Below, one piece after another: positions 26,485 to 36,198 of a stretch of 64,000 bases of DNA. The stretch is taken from contig CAIWXX010000164.1 of assembly GCA_903916735.1 (NCBI GenBank), positions 62,001-126,000 on the forward strand, read 5' to 3'. Each line of letters begins with the position of its first letter. Positions within the stretch are counted from its first letter, which is position 1. Origin of the DNA: an uncultured Acidobacteriota bacterium (GTDB taxonomy: Bacteria; Acidobacteriota; CAIWXX01). The notes under the pieces were generated by a model, which made no database searches, was not told the DNA's origin, and saw only the letters and a list, made by a program, of their open reading frames with translations. Position numbers and translations under genes: made by a program.

Positions 26485-29153
26485 TCCGAATCCAGAAAGT
26501 TCTAGTACCGATCCTTCTGGTCATGGCGTTCACTTGGACCACAGCCATGGCCCAGGATGCGAAGGTTTCCTCCGAGGTGGTGAAAATCAAGTCCATCAAC
26601 TCCTCGGTCCTGCCCGACAAAACGCAAGTCGTCGTGGAAACCTCGGCCCCGCTTTCACTGCCGTCCTCCTATAATCTTGACCCACTCGTTCTGGTACTCG
26701 ACATCCCCGGCGCGGACAGCTCGGGACTGCAGAAGCAGTATGTTGTGGGTTCACCATGCGTTGATCGTATCAACGTCTACCAGCTGGAAGAAGGTGGTCG
26801 GAAATCCATCACGCGACTTGAGATTCTCATGACATCGCTTGTGCCTTATCGGATCTATTCTGAAGGCTCGCGGCTCTTTATTGATTTTGAGCATCTGCAG
26901 AATGCATCCAAGCCGGCAAAGGTTCGGGAATTTTTTAAGAAGCCTTCCGAACAGACATTGCCATCAGAATCAGTATCACAACCAGCGAAAACCGAACCGG
27001 CACTCAAGAACAAGCCACTTTCCGGAGAAGCTGCCAAAATCCAGAAAATCGACATTCAAAAGGGCAGTGGCAATCTGCAGGTGGTGGTCGATTACAAGGG
27101 TGACATCGATTACAAGTGTTTCGAACTACAAACACCTCATCGTCTGGTGCTTGATCTGATCAACGCCGTGACCACGGTGCCAATCGAAACGATCCATGTG
27201 AAACATCAATTGGTTGAAACGATCCGGGTGGCTCAGTTCCAATCGGGTCAACCGAAAGTCGCGCGCGTTGTTTTTGATCTTAACGCCCAGCCTCGATATG
27301 ACATCGTCCCATCGGCCAATCAGCTGCGGATCATCTTCCGTACGAATCATGAAGCCGAAGCCAAGGCAGCCGGTGATTCGAAGGAGCCAATTCCAGCGGA
27401 CGCCGTGAGCGCCGAAATATCCACGGCTGAGAAAGCGCCTGCTCCGGAAGCTGCGAAAACTGCGCCGACGCCAACGGCTGAAACGACCGGTGAGCCCGCC
27501 ACTTCGACAACGCCCGCGACGATAGAGACACCACAGGCTCAGGAAGCAACCTCTTCGCCGGCTCCAACCGATGCACCGCCTCTGACAGTTCAAGCGTCGA
27601 CCTCCGAACCAGGCACACCAATACCATCCGAAGCCACTTCCCCACAGAGCGCCGATCAAAGGACAGAACAGACGTTATCGACCAATATGCCGCCATCAGA
27701 AGCAAGTGCAACTCCAACTCTGCGCACAGGGAAGCGACATGGGAAGAAAGGCATCGAGATGGCCGAAGTTCCGGCGCCGCTTCAAGTGGAAGAGCAGAAG
27801 CCTGTTCCTCAAGAAACACCCTCCCCGGAGCCCCCACCACCTGCATCGATGGCAGGCACACGCTTTGAAATCCAGACGATTACTGGAGGGGAAACTGCCT
27901 ACAGCGGCGAACCCATCAATATGGATATGGTGGATGCCCCGATCGAGCAGGTGTTCAGGCTTATTTCTACAATCAGTGGTCTTAACGTCATCACGGATCC
28001 TGGCGTCACGGGGCGGGTTACGGTGCATTTCCAGGGAGTTCCGTGGGATCAGGCTCTTGATCTCATCCTGAAAACAAATGGACTCGGCTACACTCTCGAA
28101 AACAGGGTAGTCCGCATTGCGAAGCTCGATACGCTTGCCTCTGAGGAACAGAAGAAAAGAGCCCTCCGCGAGGCACGGCTCCTGTCGGTTGATACTAAAA
28201 CAATTGTTCAGCCACTCAGCTATGCCAAGGTTGAGGATATGGAACCGGTGCTCCGGAAGATGCTTTCGGCTCGTGGTGAAATTATCACTGATGCCCGGAC
28301 GAACACGGTGATCATTACCGATATTCCTGATAAAACCAGCACGATCGAAAAACTAATCGGGACACTCGATACTCCGACACCCCAGGTTACTATCCAAGCC
28401 AAGATTGTGGAATCCACGGCCAACTATACTCAGAATATCGGCATTCAGTGGGGATTCCAAGGGATCGCTGATGCGCGTCATGGAAATCAGACTTCCCTCA
28501 AATTCCCCAACAATATTCTGGTTGATGGAGGTGCGGTCGGTGGTACAACGGGTGGAGGCCTCGTTGGACCGCTTGGCGGCTACGCTGTCAACCTGCCGGC
28601 GCCTTCGTACACAAGCGGTATCGGGATTTCGATCGGAAATGTTCTGGACACTTTTAGATTGGATGCAGCATTAACCGCGCTGGAAAATTCCGGACGCGGT
28701 CGCATCCTATCGGCTCCCAAAATCACAACTCAAAACAACATGAAGGCCAGCATTATCCAGGGCCGCGAAATCCCTGTTCAGACGACCGCCAACAATACAA
28801 CGACAACAACATTCAAGAACGCAGCCCTCGAACTGAATGTCACACCTCAGATTACCGCTGAAGGAACGATCATCATGGTTGTCGACGTCAAGAACGATCA
28901 GGCGGATTTCTCCAACCTGGTGAATGGTATTCCACCGATCATCACTCAGAAAGCATTGGCCACGGTGCAAGTGAGGGATGGCGGAACTTCCGTTCTGGGC
29001 GGCATCTATCGAGCTGAGGATTCGTTCACTTCTAATAAAGTTCCGGGATTGCATAAGATTCCTCTTCTTGGCTATCTCTTTAGGAATAGCCAGAAGATAC
29101 GTAACAATCGTGAGTTGCTTATATTCCTGACGCCACGAATCGTTCGGGAATAG
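26481..29153 (+). CDS. pilQ: type IV pilus secretin PilQ
   Basis: Outer-membrane secretin forming the pilus exit channel. A signal peptide (VLVPILLVMAFTWTTAMA) is followed by two AMIN domains (residues ~30-140 and ~185-290) that bind peptidoglycan. A long linker rich in Pro, Thr, Ala and Glu (about 295-455) comes next, then the secretin short domain (INMDMVDAPIEQVFRLISTI), an N-domain (QPLSYAKVEDMEPVLRKML) and the secretin core ending with LLIFLTPRIV. The 890 residues exceed the usual ~700 mostly because of the linker. The linker is unusual in length but similar ones occur in other phyla. Confidence 0.96.
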   Translation: MIRIQKVLVPILLVMAFTWTTAMAQDAKVSSEVVKIKSINSSVLPDKTQVVVETSAPLSLPSSYNLDPLVLVLDIPGADSSGLQKQYVVGSPCVDRINVYQLEEGGRKSITRLEILMTSLVPYRIYSEGSRLFIDFEHLQNASKPAKVREFFKKPSEQTLPSESVSQPAKTEPALKNKPLSGEAAKIQKIDIQKGSGNLQVVVDYKGDIDYKCFELQTPHRLVLDLINAVTTVPIETIHVKHQLVETIRVAQFQSGQPKVARVVFDLNAQPRYDIVPSANQLRIIFRTNHEAEAKAAGDSKEPIPADAVSAEISTAEKAPAPEAAKTAPTPTAETTGEPATSTTPATIETPQAQEATSSPAPTDAPPLTVQASTSEPGTPIPSEATSPQSADQRTEQTLSTNMPPSEASATPTLRTGKRHGKKGIEMAEVPAPLQVEEQKPVPQETPSPEPPPPASMAGTRFEIQTITGGETAYSGEPINMDMVDAPIEQVFRLISTISGLNVITDPGVTGRVTVHFQGVPWDQALDLILKTNGLGYTLENRVVRIAKLDTLASEEQKKRALREARLLSVDTKTIVQPLSYAKVEDMEPVLRKMLSARGEIITDARTNTVIITDIPDKTSTIEKLIGTLDTPTPQVTIQAKIVESTANYTQNIGIQWGFQGIADARHGNQTSLKFPNNILVDGGAVGGTTGGGLVGPLGGYAVNLPAPSYTSGIGISIGNVLDTFRLDAALTALENSGRGRILSAPKITTQNNMKASIIQGREIPVQTTANNTTTTTFKNAALELNVTPQITAEGTIIMVVDVKNDQADFSNLVNGIPPIITQKALATVQVRDGGTSVLGGIYRAEDSFTSNKVPGLHKIPLLGYLFRNSQKIRNNRELLIFLTPRIVRE

Positions 29154-29170
29154 CGGAAGGAGGAATGGCA

Positions 29171-29773
29171 ATGTATTTAACAGAAAAACGAATTGGAATG
29201 GCAGGTCTCCTTCTGGCGATATTGCTGGTAGGAAGTGCATGTAACAAAAACGAGAGCAATAACCAATCAGGTAGCTTGGTGACTATCCAGCAGATGCTTG
29301 CAAAGGGCTCGGATGGAACTCTGGGAACCTATTGCGCTTCTGATGTCGTCACGGTGGTCAATGACGTATCGACGGTTATCCAGGACAGTGGGCAGGTGCA
29401 AATCAGAAATGCGCCGATGAATCCAGATCAGAGTAGTAGTTCCGCCTGGATGGATGTGGTTATTAATAGATACCGAGTCCGATACACACGCGCGGACGGA
29501 AGAAATATGGAAGGCGAGGATGTTCCGTGGGCCTATGAAGAGTCGTGCACCGTCACTATCCCTGCCAACGGAACTGCAGCCTTTCCTTTCGTTCTAGTTC
29601 GCGCGGTCGCTAAAACAGAGTTGCCGCTGATCCGCTTGGCGGAAGGCCCGATAGGTGAAGCTCAAATTATTTCAACCGCCACTGTAGATTTTTATGGCCA
29701 CAATTTAAGCGGCAATTCAGTGACGGTCACTGGAACAATCGGCGTTCACTTTGCGAACTGGGCCGATAAATAA
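29171..29773 (+). CDS. lipoprotein of unknown function after pilQ
   Basis: A small predicted lipoprotein: the hydrophobic stretch MAGLLLAILLVGSAC ends in a lipobox (GSAC). The rest (about 170 residues) is beta-rich with many Val, Thr and Arg, including VVINRYRVRYTRADGRNMEG and a C-terminal VTVTGTIGVHFANWADK; it resembles a single immunoglobulin-like sandwich. I do not recognise a named family. It is 17 bases after pilQ and before a PKD lipoprotein, so it likely belongs to the pilus operon. The ATG at 29171 is seven bases after AAGGAGG; ATG 29165 is also possible. Confidence 0.8.
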   Translation: MYLTEKRIGMAGLLLAILLVGSACNKNESNNQSGSLVTIQQMLAKGSDGTLGTYCASDVVTVVNDVSTVIQDSGQVQIRNAPMNPDQSSSSAWMDVVINRYRVRYTRADGRNMEGEDVPWAYEESCTVTIPANGTAAFPFVLVRAVAKTELPLIRLAEGPIGEAQIISTATVDFYGHNLSGNSVTVTGTIGVHFANWADK

Positions 29774-29818
29774 CTTGAGCTGAAACGTGAGGACTCTAAT
29801 CAACGCTGGAGGCACGAG

Positions 29819-31759
29819 ATGAAGCTATTAACAACGAAACAAACCGTGATAAAAGTCAGCACCCTTTTCACCGCCCTCATTCTCATGGTTCTGGTGACAT
29901 CGGGGTGCAAACGCAGCGCGGTTGATGATCCTGGATCCCCTGTTGGACCGAGCGGGTCGAACTATTACATCATTGTTTCTGCAAGCCCCAGCGTCTTGCC
30001 TTCGAATACGGGAGAGAAGTCGTCGATTACGGCTTTTCTGCGTTATTACGATGGAACTCCGCTGGCCGGCAAGAATATCCGATTCGAAATCACAAGCGGA
30101 ATCAGCACGACGAACATTGGTACTCTTTCCACCAAGGCCGGTGTCACTGATGGGAATGGCGCCGTCAGGACGGTTTACACGGTGCCAAAATTGGATGTCG
30201 AAGGAATAATCGATATCAGAGCTGTCTGGACCGATTCACCCTGGACAGAACGCTATTTCTCGCTTATTCCCATCAGCCTCCGTTACAAGGATGGGCCACC
30301 GATCTTCTCGGAATATCCTGTAGCCACCTTCACGATCGTCACACCCGGACCTTACAAGGTGAAGCAGGAAATCACCTTTGATGGCAAGGATTCTTCCGAT
30401 CCGGATGGCATCATCGTAAAGTATATTTGGGATTTCGGGGACTCGCGGACGGTCGTTGACTTCGAAAGCCTGGATAATCTGGATGCCTCTCTCAACCAGC
30501 CAATCGTAACGCACAGGTACAAATTGCAAGGCGGTTACATCATTACGCTCAAGGTTGTCGATAATACCGGCTTATATGACGTTGATCAGCAGCCTATCAA
30601 AATAGGCGATATTGCCGGACTCGCTCCAACCTCTTGTTACTCGATTACCACGAAGCCCAACCCCACCGGCGGATATAGTCCCGATACCGACATCATTTTC
30701 GATGCGACGTGCTCGAGTGATCCGGATGGCGTCATCCGACGGTATGATTGGGATTGGGGCGATGGCAAATTCTCCTATAATGGCGGTCGCATAGTGACAC
30801 ACAGTTGGCACAAAGTTAGTAGCTACCCGGTTTCGCTAACAGTGACCGATGATAGTGGCCTGAAGGGTGTGTCATCTCAAAACATCCTCATCGGATCAGG
30901 AGGCGGGGCAAATCCGACGGCATCGTTCACATTCATGCCAACCAATCCGGACATCGCTCAGGAAGTTGTATTCGATGCAACGTTATCGAGCTCTCCAAAC
31001 GGAGTCATTACGGCATACAACTGGTCATTCGGAGATACAAGCGAGAGCAGCCTGGGTCCGATCGCATACCACGCGTACAATCGCGCTGGTTATTACACCG
31101 TCGTACTCACGGTCACTGACTCCACTGGCCTACAGGGTGTCACTTCAGCGACGGTTCCCGTTGCCGGCGGCGGACCAGGCAACAATCCGACTGCCTGCTT
31201 CGTGATGACACCGGATCCAAGCAGCGGTTCTGTCGTGAAGGGTGATATCATCAAGTTCAGTGGAAGCTGTTCAACAGATCCTGATGGCGAGATTAGACAA
31301 TGGCGATGGGATTTGGGCGATGGCACAGTGGATACGACAAGCGGCACGGTTGTCACCCATGCTTACTCGCTGGCTGCCACGTTCACAGTCTTCCTCACCG
31401 TCACAGATGACGATGGTTTAACTGGTGTTGTCTCCAGAACCTTCAAGATTTTATCGGGAATTCCGCCGGTTGCGGATGCCGGATCGACGCAGACATTCCC
31501 AACGATAGGCCTCTGCGCGACAAGCCCGACCAAAACCGTTTCGTTCAATGGCTCGGGCTCATCGGATGCGGATGGGCACATCGTTTCGTACGATTGGAGC
31601 TTTGGAGATGGAACATCGAGTGGCAATATGGCGAGTCCGTCAACAACTCATACGTATACGATATCAACAACAACAACTTTCAATATCACACTCACAGTCA
31701 CTGACGACGACGGGTTGATGGCAACCGATACAACAACCGTAACAATAGCCTGTACATAG
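29819..31759 (+). CDS. PKD-domain lipoprotein
   Basis: A 646-residue predicted lipoprotein (lipobox VTSGC after a hydrophobic segment). The N-terminal ~110 residues after the anchor look like a bacterial Ig-like domain (SVLPSNTGEKSSITAFLRYY, VTDGNGAVRTVYTVP). Five PKD domains follow, each with the pattern SSDPDGxI..YxWDFGDG...H.Y...G.Y...L.V.D..G. They start at about residues 165, 260, 360, 455 and 555. Such repeats usually mediate binding to surfaces or polysaccharides. It ends the pilus operon and a hairpin follows its stop, so it may help anchor or decorate the secretin or the cell surface. Confidence 0.88.
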   Translation: MKLLTTKQTVIKVSTLFTALILMVLVTSGCKRSAVDDPGSPVGPSGSNYYIIVSASPSVLPSNTGEKSSITAFLRYYDGTPLAGKNIRFEITSGISTTNIGTLSTKAGVTDGNGAVRTVYTVPKLDVEGIIDIRAVWTDSPWTERYFSLIPISLRYKDGPPIFSEYPVATFTIVTPGPYKVKQEITFDGKDSSDPDGIIVKYIWDFGDSRTVVDFESLDNLDASLNQPIVTHRYKLQGGYIITLKVVDNTGLYDVDQQPIKIGDIAGLAPTSCYSITTKPNPTGGYSPDTDIIFDATCSSDPDGVIRRYDWDWGDGKFSYNGGRIVTHSWHKVSSYPVSLTVTDDSGLKGVSSQNILIGSGGGANPTASFTFMPTNPDIAQEVVFDATLSSSPNGVITAYNWSFGDTSESSLGPIAYHAYNRAGYYTVVLTVTDSTGLQGVTSATVPVAGGGPGNNPTACFVMTPDPSSGSVVKGDIIKFSGSCSTDPDGEIRQWRWDLGDGTVDTTSGTVVTHAYSLAATFTVFLTVTDDDGLTGVVSRTFKILSGIPPVADAGSTQTFPTIGLCATSPTKTVSFNGSGSSDADGHIVSYDWSFGDGTSSGNMASPSTTHTYTISTTTTFNITLTVTDDDGLMATDTTTVTIACT

Positions 31760-31778
31760 TGACTCAAGGGGTAGAGAC

Positions 31779-31827
31779 ATTCTGCCCCCCGCTCTGGATG
31801 TTGATCATCCGGGGCAGGGGGCAGAAT
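31779..31827 (+). terminator. hairpin after the pilus operon
   Basis: ATTCTGCCCCC (31779-31789) pairs exactly with GGGGGCAGAAT (31817-31827); inside, GGATG (31796-31800) pairs with CATCC (31806-31810). The GC-rich stem begins 20 bases after the PKD gene stop. Only a weak T tract follows (TCATTTTC), so termination is likely but not certain. Confidence 0.6.
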
Positions 31828-31995
31828 TCATTTTCAACGCCCCGGGAATTTTTCAGAAGGAGAGATACCAAGCCGCAGACAAGGGATTCAATTATTAATG
31901 AGGGTTGGTGGGCGCAATCAAGAGGAGGAATTCCTCTCAGCGTAAGCTCGCCCTGACTGATGGAATCTCTACGAGCGATGCGAGCATAATTCAAA

Positions 31996-33255
31996 ATGGC
32001 CATTGGAGGGTTCAGTTCGCCGCGAATTACTGAGCTTGAAAAAAGGCTCAAGAAGGATCCGTCCTCGCTCATTTTCGTTCAGCTGGCGGAAGAATACCGG
32101 CGGAGTGGAGCCAACGAGCAAGCCATTCAGATCTGCCGGGATGGGCTCCTTCGACACCCGACATACATCTCCGCCAACATGTTGCTTGGGCGTGTCTATT
32201 TCGAGATGCGGCGCTTCAAGGAGGCTCGCACTGAGCTCGAGAAAGTAATCGTCGCAGCTCCTGAAAACCTCATGGCCCATCGTATGCTCGGTGACATCCA
32301 CTGGCAGGATGAGAGCTGGGAATCAGCCGAGAAACAATATCGGATGGTATTTTTATTGAATCCATCCGATGTTGAATGTGGTCAGAGGCTGAGGATCATA
32401 GAGGGGAAGCTTCGTGAGATTCAACGGCATGTGCAATTCGCTTTGGATGTCCCGGCGATTGGTCACATCGGCCCCAATGAGCGCGTTCCCGTTCCAGGTG
32501 TCGATGTTCCGCTGATCGATGTTCAATCCTACGGTGAGATGCCGCATGAAATGCCCGAGCCAGCAAAACCTCTGGGCAAGGAGAAGCCGGCCGAAGCTGC
32601 TCCTGGGACTGTGGTTCTTGCGCCAGGGCTTGAGGAAATCAAGGTTTCGGCACGAGAGCCGCCTGCCGACGTGGGTGAGGAAATAGAGCCGGAAAAGCCA
32701 GCCGGCTTTTATGCTGTGAGAACGGAAGAAGAAAGAGCCTCCGGGCAAGTCGTCGCAGACCTCGATGATACAACCGTCTTTCCATCAGCGTTCTTGGACC
32801 AAACCACCACGCAGCCGGTTGGTGAGCAGGATACAGCGATTGAGCCTCCGCAGCCAGCCCAAGCTGAACAAGAAGAAACTGTCGCTCTTGTAAAAAATAT
32901 CCTCTCAAGAGGACCGGACGTGTTGGAACTGCCAGGCCCTGCGCAACCCAGAACTGAAACGCAACCGATTCGTCCACCTCAAGCCGAACTGGCCACGATC
33001 ACCCTTGCTGAATTATATGCATCACAAGGATATTATGAGAAGGCTGCTGAAGTTTATCGAGTTCTGCTGGAGAGGGCCCATGGGGATGCTTGGCTGGAGT
33101 TGAAATTGCGGGAGATGGAAGCCCGTATTACGCATAAGCATGAGGCTGTCCCAGCGAAGGAGTTGACCGGTGAGGCAAAAATTGCGATACTTCAACGCTG
33201 GCTGGCTGCAATCCGCTTGAATCAAATGCCGGTCGCGGTCGCGGGTCGTCAATAG
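31996..33255 (+). CDS. tetratricopeptide-repeat protein
   Basis: A 419-residue cytoplasmic protein. Residues ~10-125 are TPR helices (IFVQLAEEYRRSGANEQAIQ, LLGRVYFEMRRFKEARTELE). A long, acidic, Pro/Glu-rich disordered region (about 150-320) separates them from a last TPR-like helix pair near the C-terminus (LAELYASQGYYEKAAEVYRV). It lies twelve bases before a roadblock/LC7 gene, with accB and accC after that. A TPR protein beside a roadblock protein often indicates a small GTPase or motility/polarity module, but no Ras-like GTPase is nearby. I do not know the function. Confidence 0.8.
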   Translation: MAIGGFSSPRITELEKRLKKDPSSLIFVQLAEEYRRSGANEQAIQICRDGLLRHPTYISANMLLGRVYFEMRRFKEARTELEKVIVAAPENLMAHRMLGDIHWQDESWESAEKQYRMVFLLNPSDVECGQRLRIIEGKLREIQRHVQFALDVPAIGHIGPNERVPVPGVDVPLIDVQSYGEMPHEMPEPAKPLGKEKPAEAAPGTVVLAPGLEEIKVSAREPPADVGEEIEPEKPAGFYAVRTEEERASGQVVADLDDTTVFPSAFLDQTTTQPVGEQDTAIEPPQPAQAEQEETVALVKNILSRGPDVLELPGPAQPRTETQPIRPPQAELATITLAELYASQGYYEKAAEVYRVLLERAHGDAWLELKLREMEARITHKHEAVPAKELTGEAKIAILQRWLAAIRLNQMPVAVAGRQ

Positions 33256-33267
33256 GGAAAGAAGAAT

Positions 33268-33627
33268 ATGTTCGACGAGGTTTTGAACCGGATGGGCGCG
33301 TCAGTTCCTGGTAGTCGGGGTATCATGATCGTTGGAATTGATGGAATTCCTGTTGAGCAATGGGTGGCCGGGCCGGACGTTAACCTTGACCTCGTCGCAA
33401 CCGAGTTCACGAATCTATTGAAAGGCAGCAGGCGGAATTCTCGTGATACAGGCTTGGGAGATCTCCAGCAAATAATAATTCTTGCTGAAAACGGCATCCT
33501 TATCATTGGAGATATCACTCCGGATTATTTTCTACTCTTTTTGCTCGATCCAGCCGGCAACTTGGGGAAAGCACGTTTCGAGCTCAGGAAAGCGAAAATC
33601 GTACTTGAGCCCGAGCTTACTCTTTGA
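33268..33627 (+). CDS. roadblock/LC7 domain protein
   Basis: A 119-residue protein of the roadblock/LC7 (MglB-like) superfamily. It shows the expected pattern: an N-terminal helix (MFDEVLNRMGASVPGSRGIM), two beta strands (IVGIDGIPVEQWV, a 'sense the GTPase' face in other members), a central helix (NLDLVATEFTNLLKGS), then strands with IIILAENGILIIGDI and FLLFLLDPAGNLGKAR. Such proteins usually regulate Ras-like GTPases or act in dimers. It is twelve bases downstream of the TPR gene and 76 bases before accB. Confidence 0.82.
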   Translation: MFDEVLNRMGASVPGSRGIMIVGIDGIPVEQWVAGPDVNLDLVATEFTNLLKGSRRNSRDTGLGDLQQIIILAENGILIIGDITPDYFLLFLLDPAGNLGKARFELRKAKIVLEPELTL

Positions 33628-33702
33628 ATCTCCGCAGGGCGGCGGCCTTGATATGGAGACACTGATCGATTTTCCTGTACAATTTTCAGGAGAGGTAATC
33701 AA

Positions 33703-34206
33703 TTGAATCTCAAAGAGATCAAAGAACTTATCGATCTTATCACCGAGAAAAGCCTCGCTGAGTTCGAAATGGAAAAGGCCGGCTTCAAGATTAAAATTGT
33801 TCGGACGCAGATATCGGGTTCATCCCCTGCATCAGTTGTTGCAGCAGCAGCCCCTAACTATCTGCCCCACCAGCCGGTGGAGGCCACCCACCTATCTCCG
33901 ACAGTGAAGGAGACACGGGATGCGAACCCGACCGTTACAGCCCCGACTGAATCTCGTGAGGGCCTCACAGCAGTGAAGTCACCAATCGTCGGCACATTCT
34001 ATCGCGCTTCGGATCCCAACGCGTCGCCGTTCGTCAAGGAAGGCGATAAGGTTGCCAAAGGACAAACCCTCTGCATCATTGAAGCGATGAAGCTCATGAA
34101 TGAAATCGAAGCCGAAACCGAGGGGGAAATTGTCAGGATTCTCGTCGAGAACGGGCGCCCTGTCGAATTTGGGCAGGAGCTCTTTCTCATCAGGCCGCGT
34201 GTCTGA
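33703..34206 (+). CDS. accB: biotin carboxyl carrier protein of acetyl-CoA carboxylase
   Basis: Carries carboxybiotin from AccC to the carboxyltransferase in the first step of fatty acid synthesis. The N-terminus MNLKEIKELIDLITEKSLAE is the conserved helix, followed by a Pro/Ala linker and the biotinyl domain with the thumb (SPIVGTFYRASDPNASPFVK) and the biotinylated lysine in EAMKLMNEIE. It is 167 residues, normal. The start is TTG at 33703 with GGAGAGG seven bases before it; no upstream ATG fits. The accC gene follows 54 bases later. Confidence 0.96.
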   Translation: MNLKEIKELIDLITEKSLAEFEMEKAGFKIKIVRTQISGSSPASVVAAAAPNYLPHQPVEATHLSPTVKETRDANPTVTAPTESREGLTAVKSPIVGTFYRASDPNASPFVKEGDKVAKGQTLCIIEAMKLMNEIEAETEGEIVRILVENGRPVEFGQELFLIRPRV

Positions 34207-34260
34207 TTCTCCACGTTTGCCTGGTGGCTTGATCATCATCCTTGGAAGGGCTTAACGACT

Positions 34261-35622
34261 GTGTTCAAGAAGATTCTCGTGGCTAACCGCGGTGAAATTG
34301 CGGTCCGGATTATTTGGGCATGTCAGGAAATGGGAATTCGCACTGTGGCCGTATACTCGGAAGCAGATCGTGATGCCATGCATGTGCAATGTGCCGATGA
34401 GATTGTTTGTATCGGGCCCGCACGCAGCGCCGATAGCTATTTAAGAATTCCGAATGTGATTTCCGCCGCCGAAATCACCGATTCGGATGCCATTCATCCG
34501 GGATATGGATTTCTTTCCGAAAACACACACTTCGCCGAGATCTGTGAGGCCTGTAAAATCAAATTCATCGGGCCACCTCCGCGAATTCTTAATCTCATGG
34601 GTGATAAGGCCAAGGCTCGTGAGACGATGAAAAAGGAAAAGGTTCCTGTCATTCCGGGCAGCAAGGGAGTTCTTCATAGCGAAGAAATGGCTCTAAAACT
34701 GGCCGAAGAGATCGGCTATCCCGTGATGCTGAAGGCCTCGGCCGGGGGTGGAGGCCGCGGCATGAGGATCGTGCGGGCTGCTGAAGAGTTGTCGACGGCT
34801 TACCGTACAGCGCAAAATGAGGCCGAAAAGGCTTTCAGCTGCCCGGACCTTTATTTAGAAAAGTATCTCGAATCTCCGAAACACATCGAAGTTCAGGTGA
34901 TAGGAGATGAGCACGGTAACGTTGCCGTGCTCGGCGAAAGAGAATGCTCGATGCAGCGCCGGCATCAGAAATTGATTGAAGAGGCTCCATCACCTTCGAT
35001 CACCGATAAGCAGCGGAGGAAATTGCTCAAGACGGCACTCCGGGCTGCCAAGAGCGTTGAATATTCGAGTGTCGGTACGTTTGAGTTCCTGTTGGATAAG
35101 ACCGGCGAGTTTTATTTCATCGAAGCCAATACAAGAATTCAGGTCGAACATCCGGTGACGGAATTCGTCATGTCTATCGATTTGATTCAGGAACAGATTC
35201 GAATCTCAGCCGGCGAAAAACTGGGACTGCCGGCGTTGGACATGCAGCCGCGAGGCCATTCGATTGAGTGCCGGATTAATGCCGAAGATGCCGACACTTT
35301 TATGCCGGCCCCGGGCAGGATCGAAAGCGTCACGTTCCCTGGAGGCCCGGGTGTGCGCGTCGACTCGGCTGTATACCCCGGCTATGTGATTCCGCCATAC
35401 TACGATTCTTTATTGGCGAAGGTGATTGTGTGCGGGAAAACGCGAGACGAGGCGATTGAGAAAATGAAGCGGACACTCGAGTTCAGTCGCATCAGCGGGA
35501 CAAAGACGAATATTCCACTGCACTTGAAGATACTTCAGGATCCGGAATTTCGTGATGGCACCTATACAACCAGTTTTATGGATCGGTACTTCCCAAAGCG
35601 CGATCGAACTCCTGAGAAGTAA
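34261..35622 (+). CDS. accC: biotin carboxylase subunit of acetyl-CoA carboxylase
   Basis: ATP-grasp enzyme that carboxylates biotin on AccB. Start [20 protein letters not shown], then the glycine-rich ATP loop [33 protein letters not shown], the metal-binding [16 protein letters not shown] and [10 protein letters not shown]. At 453 residues it is full length. The start codon is GTG with GGAAGGG about ten bases upstream. It ends the accBC pair; the carboxyltransferase genes accA/accD are not in the window. Confidence 0.97.
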   Translation: MFKKILVANRGEIAVRIIWACQEMGIRTVAVYSEADRDAMHVQCADEIVCIGPARSADSYLRIPNVISAAEITDSDAIHPGYGFLSENTHFAEICEACKIKFIGPPPRILNLMGDKAKARETMKKEKVPVIPGSKGVLHSEEMALKLAEEIGYPVMLKASAGGGGRGMRIVRAAEELSTAYRTAQNEAEKAFSCPDLYLEKYLESPKHIEVQVIGDEHGNVAVLGERECSMQRRHQKLIEEAPSPSITDKQRRKLLKTALRAAKSVEYSSVGTFEFLLDKTGEFYFIEANTRIQVEHPVTEFVMSIDLIQEQIRISAGEKLGLPALDMQPRGHSIECRINAEDADTFMPAPGRIESVTFPGGPGVRVDSAVYPGYVIPPYYDSLLAKVIVCGKTRDEAIEKMKRTLEFSRISGTKTNIPLHLKILQDPEFRDGTYTTSFMDRYFPKRDRTPEK

Positions 35623-35786
35623 TCGCTGCAAAACCGTTTGGGTGCCTTTCGGAGCAGCAAGGCAACGGTGGCCTGTGACATGGTGCCCGAGGTGTGGAGA
35701 TTGGCGATAGAATCGGTTTTATTCCCATATTTTGGGATTGTTCCTCTGCGCATCTTCGGATCAAGGAATCCGCCGTCGAAAAATGC

Positions 35787-35815
35787 TTGACCCGTCAAAT
35801 CCCCGATGATAAAAT
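35787..35815 (+). promoter_or_regulatory. sigma-70-type promoter of rplU
   Basis: TTGACC (35787-35792), 17 bases, TAAAAT (35810-35815). This is a near-consensus promoter in the only sizeable gap (222 bases) before rplU and probably drives the rplU-rpmA-obg-rsfS run. Confidence 0.65.
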
Positions 35816-35847
35816 CAATTGTTTAGGCAGAAAGATAGGGAGGCATG

Positions 35848-36168
35848 ATGTACGCAGTCATTCATACAGGCGGCAAACAATACAGGGTTGAGCCCGGCAG
35901 CACGATCAAAGTCGAGAAGATCGAATCCGCTGCGGGCGACAAGGTTGAGATCACTGCTGTTTCCCTGATCCGGAACGATGAAGGCAGCCTTGTTCTTGGG
36001 ACACCATGGATTGAAGGCGCCAGGGTTCTGGCCACCGTGATCGGTCAAAAGCAGGACAAGAAGGTCAGGATCTTCAAGAAGAAAAAGAGAAAGCAATACA
36101 AGCGGACAACCGGCCACCGGCAGGAGTTTACGTCCATCCGTATTGAACAAATCGAGGCTGGTCGGTGA
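35848..36168 (+). CDS. rplU: 50S ribosomal protein L21
   Basis: Primary ribosomal protein that contacts 23S rRNA and L20. Starts MYAVIHTGGKQYRVEPG, the L21 signature, and continues with KVEKIESAAGDKVEI and a basic tail that ends in TGHRQEFTSIRIEQI. About 106 residues. The two ATGs at 35845 and 35848 are adjacent; the second is better spaced from GGGAGG. It is followed after 30 bases by rpmA. Confidence 0.97.
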   Translation: MYAVIHTGGKQYRVEPGSTIKVEKIESAAGDKVEITAVSLIRNDEGSLVLGTPWIEGARVLATVIGQKQDKKVRIFKKKKRKQYKRTTGHRQEFTSIRIEQIEAGR

Positions 36169-36198
36169 GAATCTGCACCGCCTGAAGAGGAGATTGCA

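Noticed and set aside
31922-31940. GAGGAATTCCTC palindrome before the TPR gene
   Set aside because: A 12-bp palindrome is expected by chance in a window this size and it has no second copy nearby.
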